This document shows, piece by piece, positions 22,002 through 32,582 of a DNA stretch of 64,000 bases. The stretch comes from Ranitomeya variabilis (taxonomy: Eukaryota > Chordata > Amphibia > Anura > Dendrobatidae). Within the stretch, counting starts at the first letter, position 1; each line of letters starts with the position of its first letter. The notes under the pieces are model-generated. The model had not been told where the DNA came from, did no database searches, and saw nothing but the letters and a program-made list of their open reading frames with translations. The DNA lies in assembly GCF_051348905.1 (NCBI RefSeq), contig NC_135232.1:845718514-845782513 (forward strand), given 5' to 3'. The position numbers and the translations under genes were made by a program.

Positions 22002-22005
22002 TTAA

Positions 22006-22553
22006 AAAAGCAGTTGGTTTGCACAGCGGCGTACACACAGCAACGCAGCGATCAGGGAGCCTTATAACCTACAGAGCTGTTGCACAGAAATCATGCCTCC
22101 ACTGTCCCTGCAAAGAAAAGGTGGTGTTGGACAGTGGAAATCGCTACAGCACAAGCGGTTTGGGGGTTAATTTACCCTGCCTAACGCTATCCCTGCTTCT
22201 GACGAAGCGGCAGCATCCTCTCCCTATGCTCAGATCAGCAGCAGTAAGATGGCGGTCGGCGGGAACGCCCCTTTATAGCCCCTGTGACACCGCAGAAAGC
22301 AAGCCAATCACTGCCATGCCCTTCTCTAAGATGGTGGGGACCAGGACCTATGTCATCACGCTGCCCACACTCTGCGTGCACCTTCATTGGCTGAGAAATG
22401 GCGCTTTAAGCATCATATGAAACGCGACTTTGGCGCGAAGATCGTGTACCGCATGGCCGATCCCACGCTGGGATCGGGTCGGGTTTCATGAAACCCGACT
22501 TTGCCAAAAGTCGGCGACTTATGAAAATGACCGATCCGTTTCGCTCAACCCTA
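22006..22553 (-). mobile_element. hAT element 5' end region, continuation after the TTAA insertion
   Basis: Continues the leader interrupted at 17645. On the minus strand it runs from the element tip (TAGGGTTGAGCG at 22553) through palindromes to a TATA/CCAAT region and leader. The tip abuts tRNA-array sequence (CTCAACACTGCTC from 22554), which lies in mid-monomer, so the 8 bases CTCAACAC would be one copy of a hAT-type target duplication; its partner is not in the window. Confidence 0.7.
22265..22400 (-). promoter_or_regulatory. Likely minus-strand promoter of the hAT element
   Basis: On the minus strand a TATA box GGCTATAAAG lies at 22271-22280. Upstream are a CCAAT box (CTCAGCCAATG, about 22387-22397) and a reverse CCAAT (GTGATTGGC, about 22303-22311). 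Direction and place suit transcription of the minus-strand transposase. Not tested for activity. Confidence 0.5.
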
Positions 22554-22750
22554 CTCAACACTGCTCTTTCCCACTTTCCTATGCATAGAGTTAAAAAAGA
22601 GATGTAATCTGACACCTCATTGTGCTGGCAGACAGTGTTGACTTTGATTTTGAGGTTGTACAGTGACATAAAGAAAGCAGCATATCTTAGGGTACAGTTC
22701 GATGAATAGGAAGAAAATCTTTAAAAATTTACAAATTTTTGATGGAGAGG

Positions 22751-22823
22751 GCCTGGGTAGCTCAGTCGGTAGAGCATCAGACTTTTAATCTGAGGGTCCA
22801 GGGTTCAAGTCCCTGTTCAGGCG
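22751..22823 (+). tRNA. tRNA-Lys (anticodon TTT), copy 1, consensus form
   Basis: 73 nt folding as a full cloverleaf: acceptor GCCTGGG/TTCAGGC, D-arm GCTC/GAGC, anticodon stem TCAGA/TCTGA with loop CTTTTAA (anticodon TTT), variable GGGTC, T-arm CAGGG/CCCTG with loop TTCAAGT, discriminator G. Internal Pol III promoter: A box TAGCTCAGTCGG and B box GGTTCAAGTCC. A TTTT terminator follows two bases after the end. First complete copy, next to the hAT junction; its leader (ATTTTTGATGGAGAGG) differs slightly from later copies. Decodes AAA/AAG lysine codons. Confidence 0.95.
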
Positions 22824-23005
22824 TCTTTTAAATTTCAGCTTGTGCTTTAAGTTAAGTTACATGCTTAGTTCACTCATTTGTTATTAAAAAATAAAAATGT
22901 TGCTTTTCTTCTAGATAGGAAAAGATACATTAGAATATGTCCAAACTGAATGCACGATGCTTTGCTTGATTTTGGCATTGTACAGTGATGTTAAGCAGGA
23001 ACATA

Positions 23006-23903
23006 CACTCACCGGCCACTTTATTAGGTACACCATGCTAGTAACGGGTTGGACCCCTTTTGCCTTCAGAACTGCCTCAATTCTTCGTGGCATAGATTCA
23101 ACAAGGTGCTGGAAGCATTCCTCAGAGATTTTGGTCCATATTGACATGATGGCATCACACAGTTGCCGCAGATTTGTCGGCTGCACATCCCAAAGATGCT
23201 CCATACAAGGCAGGATGGATCCATGCTTTCATGTTGTTTACGCCAAATTCTGACCCTACCATCCGAATGTCGCAGCAGAAATCGAGACTCATCAGACCAA
23301 GCAACGTTTTTCCAATCTTCTACTGTCCAATTTCGATGAGCTTGTACAAATTGTAGCCTCAGTTTCCTGTTCTTAGCTGAAAGGAGTGGTACCCGGTGTG
23401 GTCTTCTGCTGCTGTAGCCCATCTGCCTCAAAGTTCGACGCACTGTGCGTTCAGAGATGCTCTTAGGCCTACCTTGGTTGTAACGGGTGGCGATTTGAGT
23501 CACTGTTGCCTTTCTATCAGCTCGAACCAGTCTGCCCATTCTCCTCTGACCTCTGGCATCAACAAGGCATTTCCGCCCACAGAACTGCCGCTCACTGGAT
23601 TTTTTTTCTTTTTCGGACCATTCTCTGTAAACCCTAGAGATGGTTGTGCGTGAAAATCCCAGTAGATCAGCAGTTTCTGAAATACTCAGACCAGCCCTTC
23701 TGGCGCCAACAACCATGCCACGTTCAAAGGCACTCAAATCACCTTTCTTCCCCATACTGATGCTCGGTTTGAACTGCAGAAGATTGTCTTGACCATGTCT
23801 ACATACCTAAATGCACTGAGTTGCCGCCATGTGATTGGCTGATTAGAAATTAAGTGTTAACAAGAAGTTGGACAGGTGTACCTAATAAAATGGCCAGTGA
23901 GTG
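23006..23903 (-). mobile_element. Tc1/mariner-like element, internally deleted, copy 1
   Basis: 898 bp with inverted ends CACTCACCGGCCACTTTATT-like on both sides (right end reads GGCCAGTGAGTG) and a TA duplication at 23004-23005 and 23904-23905. Its transposase is on the minus strand. It sits in the spacer between tRNA copies 1 and 2, at the TA in the centre of AACATATGTT of the monomer; the empty site is visible in most other monomers. Same internal deletion as the copy at 60359-61257. Too short to encode a working transposase, so it would need one supplied from elsewhere. Confidence 0.93.
23046..23755 (-). pseudogene. Tc1-like transposase, core deleted
   Basis: Starts MGKKGDLSAFERGMVVGARR at 23755. 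The N-terminal paired-like helix-turn-helix (SISETADLLGFSRTTISRVY) and second DNA-binding part (ISERTVRRTLRQMGYSSRRP) are intact. The first catalytic Asp is present (NVAWSDESRF). The frame then jumps at about 23200 from DPSCLV to the sequence normally starting EHLWDVQPTNLRQL, so roughly 100 residues with the second catalytic Asp are gone and the rest is out of frame. Near the C-terminus one G is missing compared with the other copy (GGGGTCC against GGGGGTCC). Residue 144 is V here and A in the other copy. Confidence 0.88.
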
Positions 23904-24312
23904 TATGTTTCCAATAAAAAGCAAGCAGAACCAAAGTGAGTTCTACTTTTCTCTGTAGCACATGTGGCATCAACATTATGAAAGACAATAAACATCAGTA
24001 CTGAGCTGTACGTATGTGAATTCAGCTTTGGAGAAAGCTAAATCAATTGCTTGATGTTGCAGCTCCACCTGCTTGTAACTGCACAAGTCTGATAGCTTTT
24101 CACTGGGCTGAGTGCTCAACACTGCTCTTTCCCACTTTCCTATGCATAGAGTTAAAAAAGAGATGTAACCTGACACCTCATTGTGCTGGCAGACAGTGTT
24201 GACTTTGATTTTGAGTTTGCACAGTGACATAAAGAAAGCAGCATATCTTAGGGTACAGATCGATGAATAGGAAGAGAATCTTAAAAAATGTACAAACTTT
24301 TTGCTGGAGAGG

Positions 24313-24385
24313 GCCTGGGTAGCTCAGTCGATAGAGCATCAGACTTTTAATCTGAGGATCCAGGGTTCAAGTCCCTGTTCAGGTG
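24313..24385 (+). tRNA. tRNA-Lys (TTT), copy 2, edge variant
   Basis: 73 nt. Private changes: G19 to A in the D-loop (CGATAG), one G to A in the variable arm (GGATC) and C72 to T, which makes pair 1-72 a G:U wobble. Stems otherwise intact. Confidence 0.8.
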
Positions 24386-25003
24386 TCTTTTAAAATTCAT
24401 CCTATCACTTTGCTTTGTTTAAATTTCAGCTTGTGCTTTAAGTTAAGTTACATGCTTAGTTCACTCATTTGTTATTAAAAAATAAAAATGTTGCTTTTCT
24501 TCTAGATAGGAAAAGATGCATTTGAATATGTCCAAACTGAATGCACGATGCTTTGCTTGATTTTGGCATTGTACAGTGATATTAAGCAGGAACATATGTT
24601 TCCCATAAAAAGCAAGCAGAACCAAAGTGAGTTCTACTTTTCTCTGTAGCACATGTGGCATCAACATTATGAAAGGAAATAAACATCAGTACTGAGCTGT
24701 ACGTATGTGAATTCAGCTTTGGAGAAAGCTAAATCAATTGCTTGATGTTGCAGCTCCACCTGCTTGTAACTGCACAAGTCTGATAGCTTTTCACTGGGCT
24801 GAGTGCTCAACACTGCTCTTTCCCACTTTCCTATGCATAGAGTTAAAAAAGAGATGTAACCTGACACCTCATTGTGCTGGCAGACAGTGTTGACTTTGGT
24901 TTTGAGTTTGCACAGTGACATAAAGAAAGCAGCATATCTTAGGGTACAGATCGATGAATAGGAAGAGAATCTTAAAAAATGTACAAACTTTTTGCTGGAG
25001 AGG

Positions 25004-25076
25004 GCCTGGGTAGCTCAGTCGGTAGAGCATCAGACTTTTAATCTGAGGGTCCAGGGTTCAATTCCCTGTTCAGGCA
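25004..25076 (+). tRNA. tRNA-Lys (TTT), copy 3
   Basis: 73 nt. T-loop TTCAATT instead of TTCAAGT and discriminator A. Stems intact. The B box is altered at one base. Confidence 0.83.
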
Positions 25077-25695
25077 TCTTTTAAATTTCATCCAATCACT
25101 TTGCTTTGTTTAAATTTCATCTTGTGCTTTAAGTTAAGTTACATGCTTAGTTCACTCATTTGTTATTAAAAAAATAAAAATGTTGCTTTTCTTCTAGGTA
25201 GGAAAAGATACATTTGAATATGTCCAAACTGAATGCACGATGCTTTGCTTGATTTTGGCATTGTACAGTGATATTAAGCAGGAACATATGTTTCCCATAA
25301 AAAGCAAGCAGAACCAAAGTGAGTTCTACTTTTCTCTGTAGCACATGTGGCATCAACATTATGAAAGACAATAAACATCAGTACTGAGCTGTACGTATGT
25401 GAATTCAGCTTTGGAGAAAGCTAAATCTATTGCTTGATGTTGCAGCTCCACCTGCTTGTAACTGCACAAGTCTGATAGCTTTTCACTGGGCTGAGTGCTC
25501 AACACTGCTCTTTCCCACTTTCCTATGCATAGAGTTAAAAAAGAGATGTAACCTGACACCTCATTGTGCTGGCAGACAGTGTTGACTTTGATTTTGAGTT
25601 TGCACAGTGACATAAAGAAAGCAGCATATCTTAGGGTACAGATCGATGAATAGGAAGAGAATCTTAAAAAATGTACAAACTTTTTGCTGGAGAGG

Positions 25696-25768
25696 GCCTG
25701 GGTAGCTCAGTCGGTAGAGCATCAGACTTTTAATCTGAGGGCCCAGGGTTCAAGTCCCTGTTCAGGCA
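25696..25768 (+). tRNA. tRNA-Lys (TTT), copy 4
   Basis: 73 nt. Variable arm GGGCC instead of GGGTC and discriminator A; otherwise consensus, all stems paired. Confidence 0.87.
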
Positions 25769-26382
25769 TCTTTTAAATTTCATCCTATCACTTTGTTTAA
25801 ATTTCAGCTTGTGCTTTAAGTTAAGTTACATGCTTAGTTCACTCATTTGTTATTAAAATATAAAAATGTTGCTTTTCTTCTAGATAGGAAAAGATACATT
25901 TGAATATGTCCAAACTGAATGCACGATGCTTTGCTTGATTTTGGCATTGTACAGTGATATTAAGCAGGAACATATGTTTCCCATAAAAAGCAAGCAGAAC
26001 CAAAGTGAGTTCTACTTTTCTCTGTAGCACATGTGGCATCAACATTATGAAAGGAAATAAACATCAGTACTGAGCTGTACGTATGTGAATTCAGCTTTGG
26101 AGAAAGCTAAATCAATTGCTTGATGTTGCAGCTCCACCTGCTTGTAACTGCACAAGTCTGATAGCTTTTCACTGGGCTGAGTGCTCAACACTGCTCTTTC
26201 CCACTTTCCTATGCATAGAGTTAAAAAAGAGATGTAACCTGACACCTCATTGTGCTGGCAGACAGTGTTGACTTTGATTTTGAGTTTGCACAGTGACATA
26301 AAGAAAGCAGCATATCTTAGGGTACAGATCGATGAATAGGAAGAGAATCTTAAAAAACGTACAAAACTTTTTCTTGGAGAGG

Positions 26383-26455
26383 GCCTAGGTAGCTCAGTCG
26401 GTAGAGCATCAGACTTTTAATCTGAGGGTCCAGGATTCAATTCCCTGTTCAGGCA
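26383..26455 (+). tRNA. tRNA-Lys (TTT), copy 5, degenerate
   Basis: 73 nt. G5 to A (mismatch A5/C68), T-stem G53 to A (mismatch with C61), T-loop TTCAATT and discriminator A. Two broken pairs make function doubtful. Its leader is also unusual (CTTTTTCTTGGAG). Confidence 0.62.
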
Positions 26456-27074
26456 TCTTTTAAATTTCATCCAATTGCTTTGCTTAGTTTAAATTTCATC
26501 TTGTGCTTTAAGTTAAGTTACATGCTTAGTTCACTCATTTGTTATTAAAAAAATAAAAATGTTGCTTTTCTTCTAGATAGGAAAAGATACATTTGAATAT
26601 GTCCAAACTGAATGCACGATGCTTTGCTTGATTTTGGCATTGTACAGTGATATTAAGCAGGAACATATGTTTCCCATAAAAAGCAAGCAGAACCAAAGTG
26701 AGTTCTACTTTTCTCTGTAGCACATGTGGCATCAACATTATGAAAGACAATAAACATCAGTACTGAGCTGTACATATGTGAATTCAGCTTTGGAGAAAGC
26801 TAAATCAATTGCTTGATGTTGCAGCTCCACCTGCTTGTAACTGCACAAGTCTGATAGCTTTTCACTGGGCTGAGTGCTCAACACTGCTCTTTCCCATTTT
26901 CCTATGCATAGAGTTAAAAAAGAGATGTAACCTGACACCTCACTGTGCTGGCAGACAGTGTTGACTTTGATTTTGAGTTTGCACAGTGACATAAAAAAAG
27001 CAGCATATCTTAGGGTACAGATCGATGAATAGGAAGAGAATCTTAAAAAATGTACAAACTTTTTGCTGGAGAGG

Positions 27075-27147
27075 GCCTGGGTAGCTCAGTCGGTAGAGCA
27101 TCAGACTTTTAATCTGAGGGTCCAGGGTTCAAGTCCCTGTTCAGGCG
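27075..27147 (+). tRNA. tRNA-Lys (TTT), copy 6, consensus form
   Basis: Identical to the array consensus over 73 nt; G73 and TTTT terminator present. Confidence 0.95.
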
Positions 27148-27760
27148 TCTTTTAAATTTCATCCTATCACTTTGTTTAAATTTCAGCTTGTGCTTTAAGT
27201 TAAGTTACATGCTTAGTTCACTCATTTGTTATTAAAAAATAAAAATGTTGCTTTTCTTCTAGATAGGAAAAGATACATTTGAATATGTCCAAACTGAATG
27301 CACGATGCTTTGCTTGATTATGACATTGTACAGTGATATTAAGCAGGAACATATGTTTCCCATAAAAAGCAAGCAGAACCAAAGTGAGTTCTACTTTTCT
27401 CTGTAGCACATGTGGCATCAACATTATGAAAGACAATAAACATCAGTACTGAGCTGTACGTATGTGAATTCAGCTTTGGAGAAAGCTAAATCAATTGCTT
27501 GATGTTGCAGCTCCACCTGCTTGTAACTGCACAAGTCTGATAGCTTTTCACTGGGCTGGGTGCTCAACACTGCTCTTTCCTATTTTCCTATGCATAGAGT
27601 TAAAAAAGAGATGTAACCTGACACCTCATTGTGCTGGCAGACAGTGTTGACTTTGATTTTGAGTTTGCACAGTGACATAAAAAAAGCAGCATATCTTAGG
27701 GTACAGATCGATGAATAGGAAGAGAATCTTAAAAAATGTACAAACTTTTTTCTGGAGAGG

Positions 27761-27833
27761 GCCTGGGTAGCTCAGTCGGTAGAGCATCAGACTTTTAATC
27801 TGAGGGTCCAGGGTTCAAGTCCCTGTTCAGGCA
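27761..27833 (+). tRNA. tRNA-Lys (TTT), copy 7
   Basis: Consensus except discriminator A in place of G. Confidence 0.92.
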
Positions 27834-28451
27834 TCTTTTAAATTTCATCGTCTCACTTTGCTTTGTTTAAATTTCAGCTTGTGCTTTAAGTTAAGTTACA
27901 TGCTTAGTTCACTCATTTGTTATTAAAAAATAAAAATGTTGCTTTTCTTCTAGATAGGAAAAGATACATTTGAATATGTTCAAACTGAATGCACGATGCT
28001 TTGTTTGATTTTGGCATTGTACAGTGATATTAAGTAGGAACATATGTTTCCCATAAAAAGCAAGCAGAACCAAAGTGAGTTCTACTTTTCTCTGTAGCAC
28101 ATGTGGCATCAACATTATGAAAGACAATAAACATCAGTACTGAGCTGTACGTATGTGAATTCAGCTTTGGAGAAAGCTAAATCAATTGCTTGATGTTGCA
28201 GCTCCACCTGCTTGTAACTGCACAAGTCTGATAGCTTTTCACTGGGCTGAGTGCTCAACACTGCTCTTTCCCATTTTCCTATGCATAGAGTTAAAAAAGA
28301 GATGTAACCTGACACCTCATTGTGCTGGCAGACAGTGTTGACTTTGATTTTGAGTTTGCACAGTGACATAAAGAAAGCAGCATATCTTAGGGTACAGATC
28401 GATGAATAGGAAGAGAATCTTAAAAAATGTACAAACTTTTTTCTGGAGAGG

Positions 28452-28524
28452 GCCTGGGTAGCTCAGTCAGTAGAGCATCAGACTTTTAATCTGAGGGTCC
28501 AGGGTTCAAGTCCCTGTTAAGGCG
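28452..28524 (+). tRNA. tRNA-Lys (TTT), copy 8, A18/A68 class
   Basis: 73 nt. D-loop AGTCAGTA (G18 to A, loses the usual G18 contact to the T-loop) and TTAAGGC at the 3' acceptor strand (C68 to A, mismatch with G5). First of eight copies with this pair of changes. Confidence 0.78.
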
Positions 28525-29137
28525 TCTTTTAAATTTCATCCTATCACTTTGTTTAAATTTCAGCTTGTGCTTTAAGTTAAGTTACATGCTTAGTTCACTC
28601 ATTTGTTATTAAAAAATAAAAATGTTGCTTTTCTTCTAGATAGGAAAAGATACATTTGAATATGTCCAAACTGAATGCACGATGCTTTGCTTGATTATGA
28701 CATTGTACAGTGATATTAAGCAGGAACATATGTTTCCCATAAAAAGCAAGCAGAACCAAAGTGAGTTCTACTTTTCTCTGTAGCACATGTGGCATCAACA
28801 TTATGAAAGACAATAAACATCAGTACTGAGCTGCACGTATGTGAATTCAGCTTTGGAGAAAGCTAAATCAATTGCTTGATGTTGCAGCTCCACCTGCTTT
28901 TAACTGCACAAGTCTGATAGCTTTTCACTGGGCTGAGTGCTCAACACTGCTCTTTCCTATTTTCCTATGCATAGAGTTAAAAAAGAGATGTAACCTGACA
29001 CCTCATTGTGCTGGCAGACAGTGTTGACTTTGATTTTGAGTTTGCACAGTGACATAAAAAAAGCAGCATATCTTAGGGTACAGATCGATGAATAGGAAGA
29101 GAATCTTAAAAAATGTACAAACTTTTTGCTGGAGAGG

Positions 29138-29210
29138 GCCTGGGTAGCTCAGTCGGTAGAGCATCATACTTTTAATCTGAGGGTCCAGGGTTCAAGTCCC
29201 TGTTCAGGCA
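29138..29210 (+). tRNA. tRNA-Lys (TTT), copy 9, CATAC class
   Basis: 73 nt. Anticodon stem TCATA/TCTGA has one mismatch (T30/C40); discriminator A. Anticodon loop unchanged. Confidence 0.8.
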
Positions 29211-29828
29211 TCTTTTAAATTTCATCGTCTCACTTTGCTTTGTTTAAATTTCAGCTTGTGCTTTAAGTTAAGTTACATGCTTAGTTCACTCATTTGTTAT
29301 TAAAAAATAAAAATGTTGCTTTTCTTCTAGATAGGAAAAGATACATTTGAATATGTTCAAACTGAATGCACGATGCTTTGTTTGATTTTGGCATTGTACA
29401 GTGATATTAAGTAGGAACATATGTTTCCCATAAAAAGCAAGCAGAACCAAAGTGAGTTCTACTTTTCTCTGTAGCACATGTGGCATCAACATTATGAAAG
29501 ACAATAAACATCAGTACTGAGCTGTACGTATGTGAATTCAGCTTTGGAGAAAGCTAAATCAATTGCTTGATGTTGCAGCTCCACCTGCTTGTAACTGCAC
29601 AAGTCTGATAGCTTTTCACTGGGCTGAGTGCTCAACACTGCTCTTTCCCATTTTCCTATGCATAGAGTTAAAAAAGAGATGTAACCTGACACCTCATTGT
29701 GCTGGCAGACAGTGTTGACTTTGATTTTGAGTTTGCACAGTGACATAAAGAAAGCAGCATATCTTAGGGTACAGATCGATGAATAGGAAGAGAATCTTAA
29801 AAAATGTACAAACTTTTTTCTGGAGAGG

Positions 29829-29901
29829 GCCTGGGTAGCTCAGTCAGTAGAGCATCAGACTTTTAATCTGAGGGTCCAGGGTTCAAGTCCCTGTTAAGGC
29901 G
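29829..29901 (+). tRNA. tRNA-Lys (TTT), copy 10, A18/A68 class
   Basis: Same two changes as copy 8, exactly 1377 bases downstream of it. Confidence 0.78.
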
Positions 29902-30514
29902 TCTTTTAAATTTCATCCTATCACTTTGTTTAAATTTCAGCTTGTGCTTTAAGTTAAGTTACATGCTTAGTTCACTCATTTGTTATTAAAAAATAAAAAT
30001 GTTGCTTTTCTTCTAGATAGGAAAAGATACATTTGAATATGTCCAAACTGAATGCACGATGCTTTGCTTGATTATGACATTGTACAGTGATATTAAGCAG
30101 GAACATATGTTTCCCATAAAAAGCAAGCAGAACCAAAGTGAGTTCTACTTTTCTCTGTAGCACATGTGGCATCAACATTATGAAAGACAATAAACATCAG
30201 TACTGAGCTGCACGTATGTGAATTCAGCTTTGGAGAAAGCTAAATCAATTGCTTGATGTTGCAGCTCCACCTGCTTTTAACTGCACAAGTCTGATAGCTT
30301 TTCACTGGGCTGAGTGCTCAACACTGCTCTTTCCTATTTTCCTATGCATAGAGTTAAAAAAGAGATGTAACCTGACACCTCATTGTGCTGGCAGACAGTG
30401 TTGACTTTGATTTTGAGTTTGCACAGTGACATAAAAAAAGCAGCATATCTTAGGGTACAGATCGATGAATAGGAAGAGAATCTTAAAAAATGTACAAACT
30501 TTTTGCTGGAGAGG

Positions 30515-30587
30515 GCCTGGGTAGCTCAGTCGGTAGAGCATCATACTTTTAATCTGAGGGTCCAGGGTTCAAGTCCCTGTTCAGGCA
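30515..30587 (+). tRNA. tRNA-Lys (TTT), copy 11, CATAC class
   Basis: Same as copy 9, 1377 bases downstream: one mismatch in the anticodon stem, discriminator A. Confidence 0.8.
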
Positions 30588-31205
30588 TCTTTTAAATTTC
30601 ATCGTCTCACTTTGCTTTGTTTAAATTTCAGCTTGTGCTTTAAGTTAAGTTACATGCTTAGTTCACTCATTTGTTATTAAAAAATAAAAATGTTGCTTTT
30701 CTTCTAGATAGGAAAAGATACATTTGAATATGTTCAAACTGAATGCACGATGCTTTGTTTGATTTTGGCATTGTACAGTGATATTAAGTAGGAACATATG
30801 TTTCCCATAAAAAGCAAGCAGAACCAAAGTGAGTTCTACTTTTCTCTGTAGCACATGTGGCATCAACATTATGAAAGACAATAAACATCAGTACTGAGCT
30901 GTACGTATGTGAATTCAGCTTTGGAGAAAGCTAAATCAATTGCTTGATGTTGCAGCTCCACCTGCTTGTAACTGCACAAGTCTGATAGCTTTTCACTGGG
31001 CTGAGTGCTCAACACTGCTCTTTCCCATTTTCCTATGCATAGAGTTAAAAAAGAGATGTAACCTGACACCTCATTGTGCTGGCAGACAGTGTTGACTTTG
31101 ATTTTGAGTTTGCACAGTGACATAAAGAAAGCAGCATATCTTAGGGTACAGATCGATGAATAGGAAGAGAATCTTAAAAAATGTACAAACTTTTTTCTGG
31201 AGAGG

Positions 31206-31278
31206 GCCTGGGTAGCTCAGTCAGTAGAGCATCAGACTTTTAATCTGAGGGTCCAGGGTTCAAGTCCCTGTTAAGGCG
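31206..31278 (+). tRNA. tRNA-Lys (TTT), copy 12, A18/A68 class
   Basis: Same as copies 8 and 10; third step of the 1377-bp dimer ladder. Confidence 0.78.
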
Positions 31279-31891
31279 TCTTTTAAATTTCATCCTATCA
31301 CTTTGTTTAAATTTCAGCTTGTGCTTTAAGTTAAGTTACATGCTTAGTTCACTCATTTGTTATTAAAAAATAAAAATGTTGCTTATCTTCTAGATAGGAA
31401 AAGATACATTTGAATATGTCCAAACTGAATGCACGATGCTTTGCTTGATTATGACATTGTACAGTGATATTAAGCAGGAACATATGTTTCCCATAAAAAG
31501 CAAGCAGAACCAAAGTGAGTTCTACTTTTCTCTGTAGCACATGTGGCATCAACATTATGAAAGACAATAAACATCAGTACTGAGCTGCACGTATGTGAAT
31601 TCAGCTTTGGAGAAAGCTAAATCAATTGCTTGATGTTGCAGCTCCACCTGCTTTTAACTGCACAAGTCTGATAGCTTTTCACTGGGCTGAGTGCTCAACA
31701 CTGCTCTTTCCTATTTTCCTATGCATAGAGTTAAAAAAGAGATGTAACCTGACACCTCATTGTGCTGGCAGACAGTGTTGACTTTGATTTTGAGTTTGCA
31801 CAGTGACATAAAAAAAGCAGCATATCTTAGGGTACAGATCGATGAATAGGAAGAGAATCTTAAAAAATGTACAAACTTTTTGCGGGAGAGT

Positions 31892-31964
31892 GCCTGGGTA
31901 GCTCAGTCGGTAGAGCATCAGACTTTTAATCTGAGGGTCCAGGGTTCAAGTCCCTGTTCAGGCG
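31892..31964 (+). tRNA. tRNA-Lys (TTT), copy 13, consensus form
   Basis: 73-nt consensus. The base just before the gene is T instead of G (GAGAGT leader), a mark shared with copies 17, 27 and 38. Confidence 0.95.
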
Positions 31965-32582
31965 TCTTTTAAATTTCATCGTATCACTTTGCTTTGTTTA
32001 AATTTCAGCTTGTGCTTTAAGTTAAGTTACATGCTTAGTTCACTCATTTGTTATTAGAAAATAAAAATGTTGCTTTTCTTCTAGATAGGAAAAGATACAT
32101 TTGAATATGTCCAAACTGAATGCACGATGCTTTGCTTGATTATGACATTGTACAGTGATATTAAGCAGGAACATATGTTTCCCATAAAAAGCAAGCAGAA
32201 CCAAAGTGAGTTCTACTTTTCTCTGTAGCACATGTGGCATCAACATTATGAAAGACAATAAACATCAGTACTGAGCTGTACGTATGTGAATTCAGCTTTG
32301 GAGAAAGCTAAATCAATTGCTTGATGTTGCAGCACCACCTGCTTGTAACTGCACAAGTCTGATAGCTTTTCACTGGGCTGAGTGCTCAACACTGCTCTTT
32401 CCTATTTTCCTATGCATAGAGTTAAAAAAGAGATGTAACCTGACACCTCATTGTGCTGGCAGACAGTGTTGACTTTGATTTTGAGTTTGCACAGTGACAT
32501 AAAAAAAGCAGCATATGTTAGGGTACAGATCGATGAATAGAAAGAGAATCTTAAAAAATGTACAAACTTTTTTCTGGAGAGG

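Larger units (their letters stand above)
17645..22005. mobile_element. TTAA-flanked non-autonomous DNA transposon (4353 bp plus TTAA duplication)
   Basis: Starts TTAA|CCCCTTTCTGAC (TTAA 17645-17648) and ends GTGAAGGGG|TTAA (22002-22005). TTAA duplication with CCCCTT...AAGGGG ends fits piggyBac or Kolobok superfamilies; the short inverted end does not decide between them. No transposase is encoded. Inside, in order: GC-rich hairpin train, A-rich stretch, degenerate TTAGGG-like tract, five ~390-bp tandem units, AT-rich right arm. Elements of this look are abundant in frog genomes (recollection, not searched). It sits in the leader of the hAT element. Confidence 0.7.
2212..22553 (-). mobile_element. 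hAT-type DNA transposon, truncated and swollen by satellites and nested elements
   Basis: I interpret 2212-22553 as one minus-strand hAT element: right (5') end at 22553, leader with a minus-strand TATA/CCAAT region, related minisatellites, then the BED-finger transposase, truncated at 2212. The outermost right sequence, read inwards on the minus strand, starts TAGGGTTGAGCGAAACGG; just inside are perfect palindromes (CGGGTTTCATGAAACCCG at about 22484-22501; CCGATCCC...GGGATCGG). Directly outside, at 22554, tRNA-array sequence starts in mid-monomer, as expected of an insertion junction. The other end and its target duplication are not in the window. Removing Ngaro (6.3 kb), the TTAA element (4.35 kb) and the satellites leaves about 2.4 kb. 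That these pieces belong together is inference, supported by consistent orientation and by the satellite unit at 17400 being contiguous with the leader. Confidence 0.6.

Noticed and set aside
21938-22420. 160-residue plus-strand open frame
   Set aside because: It crosses the border between the TTAA element and the hAT leader, so it is a chance frame over an insertion junction.
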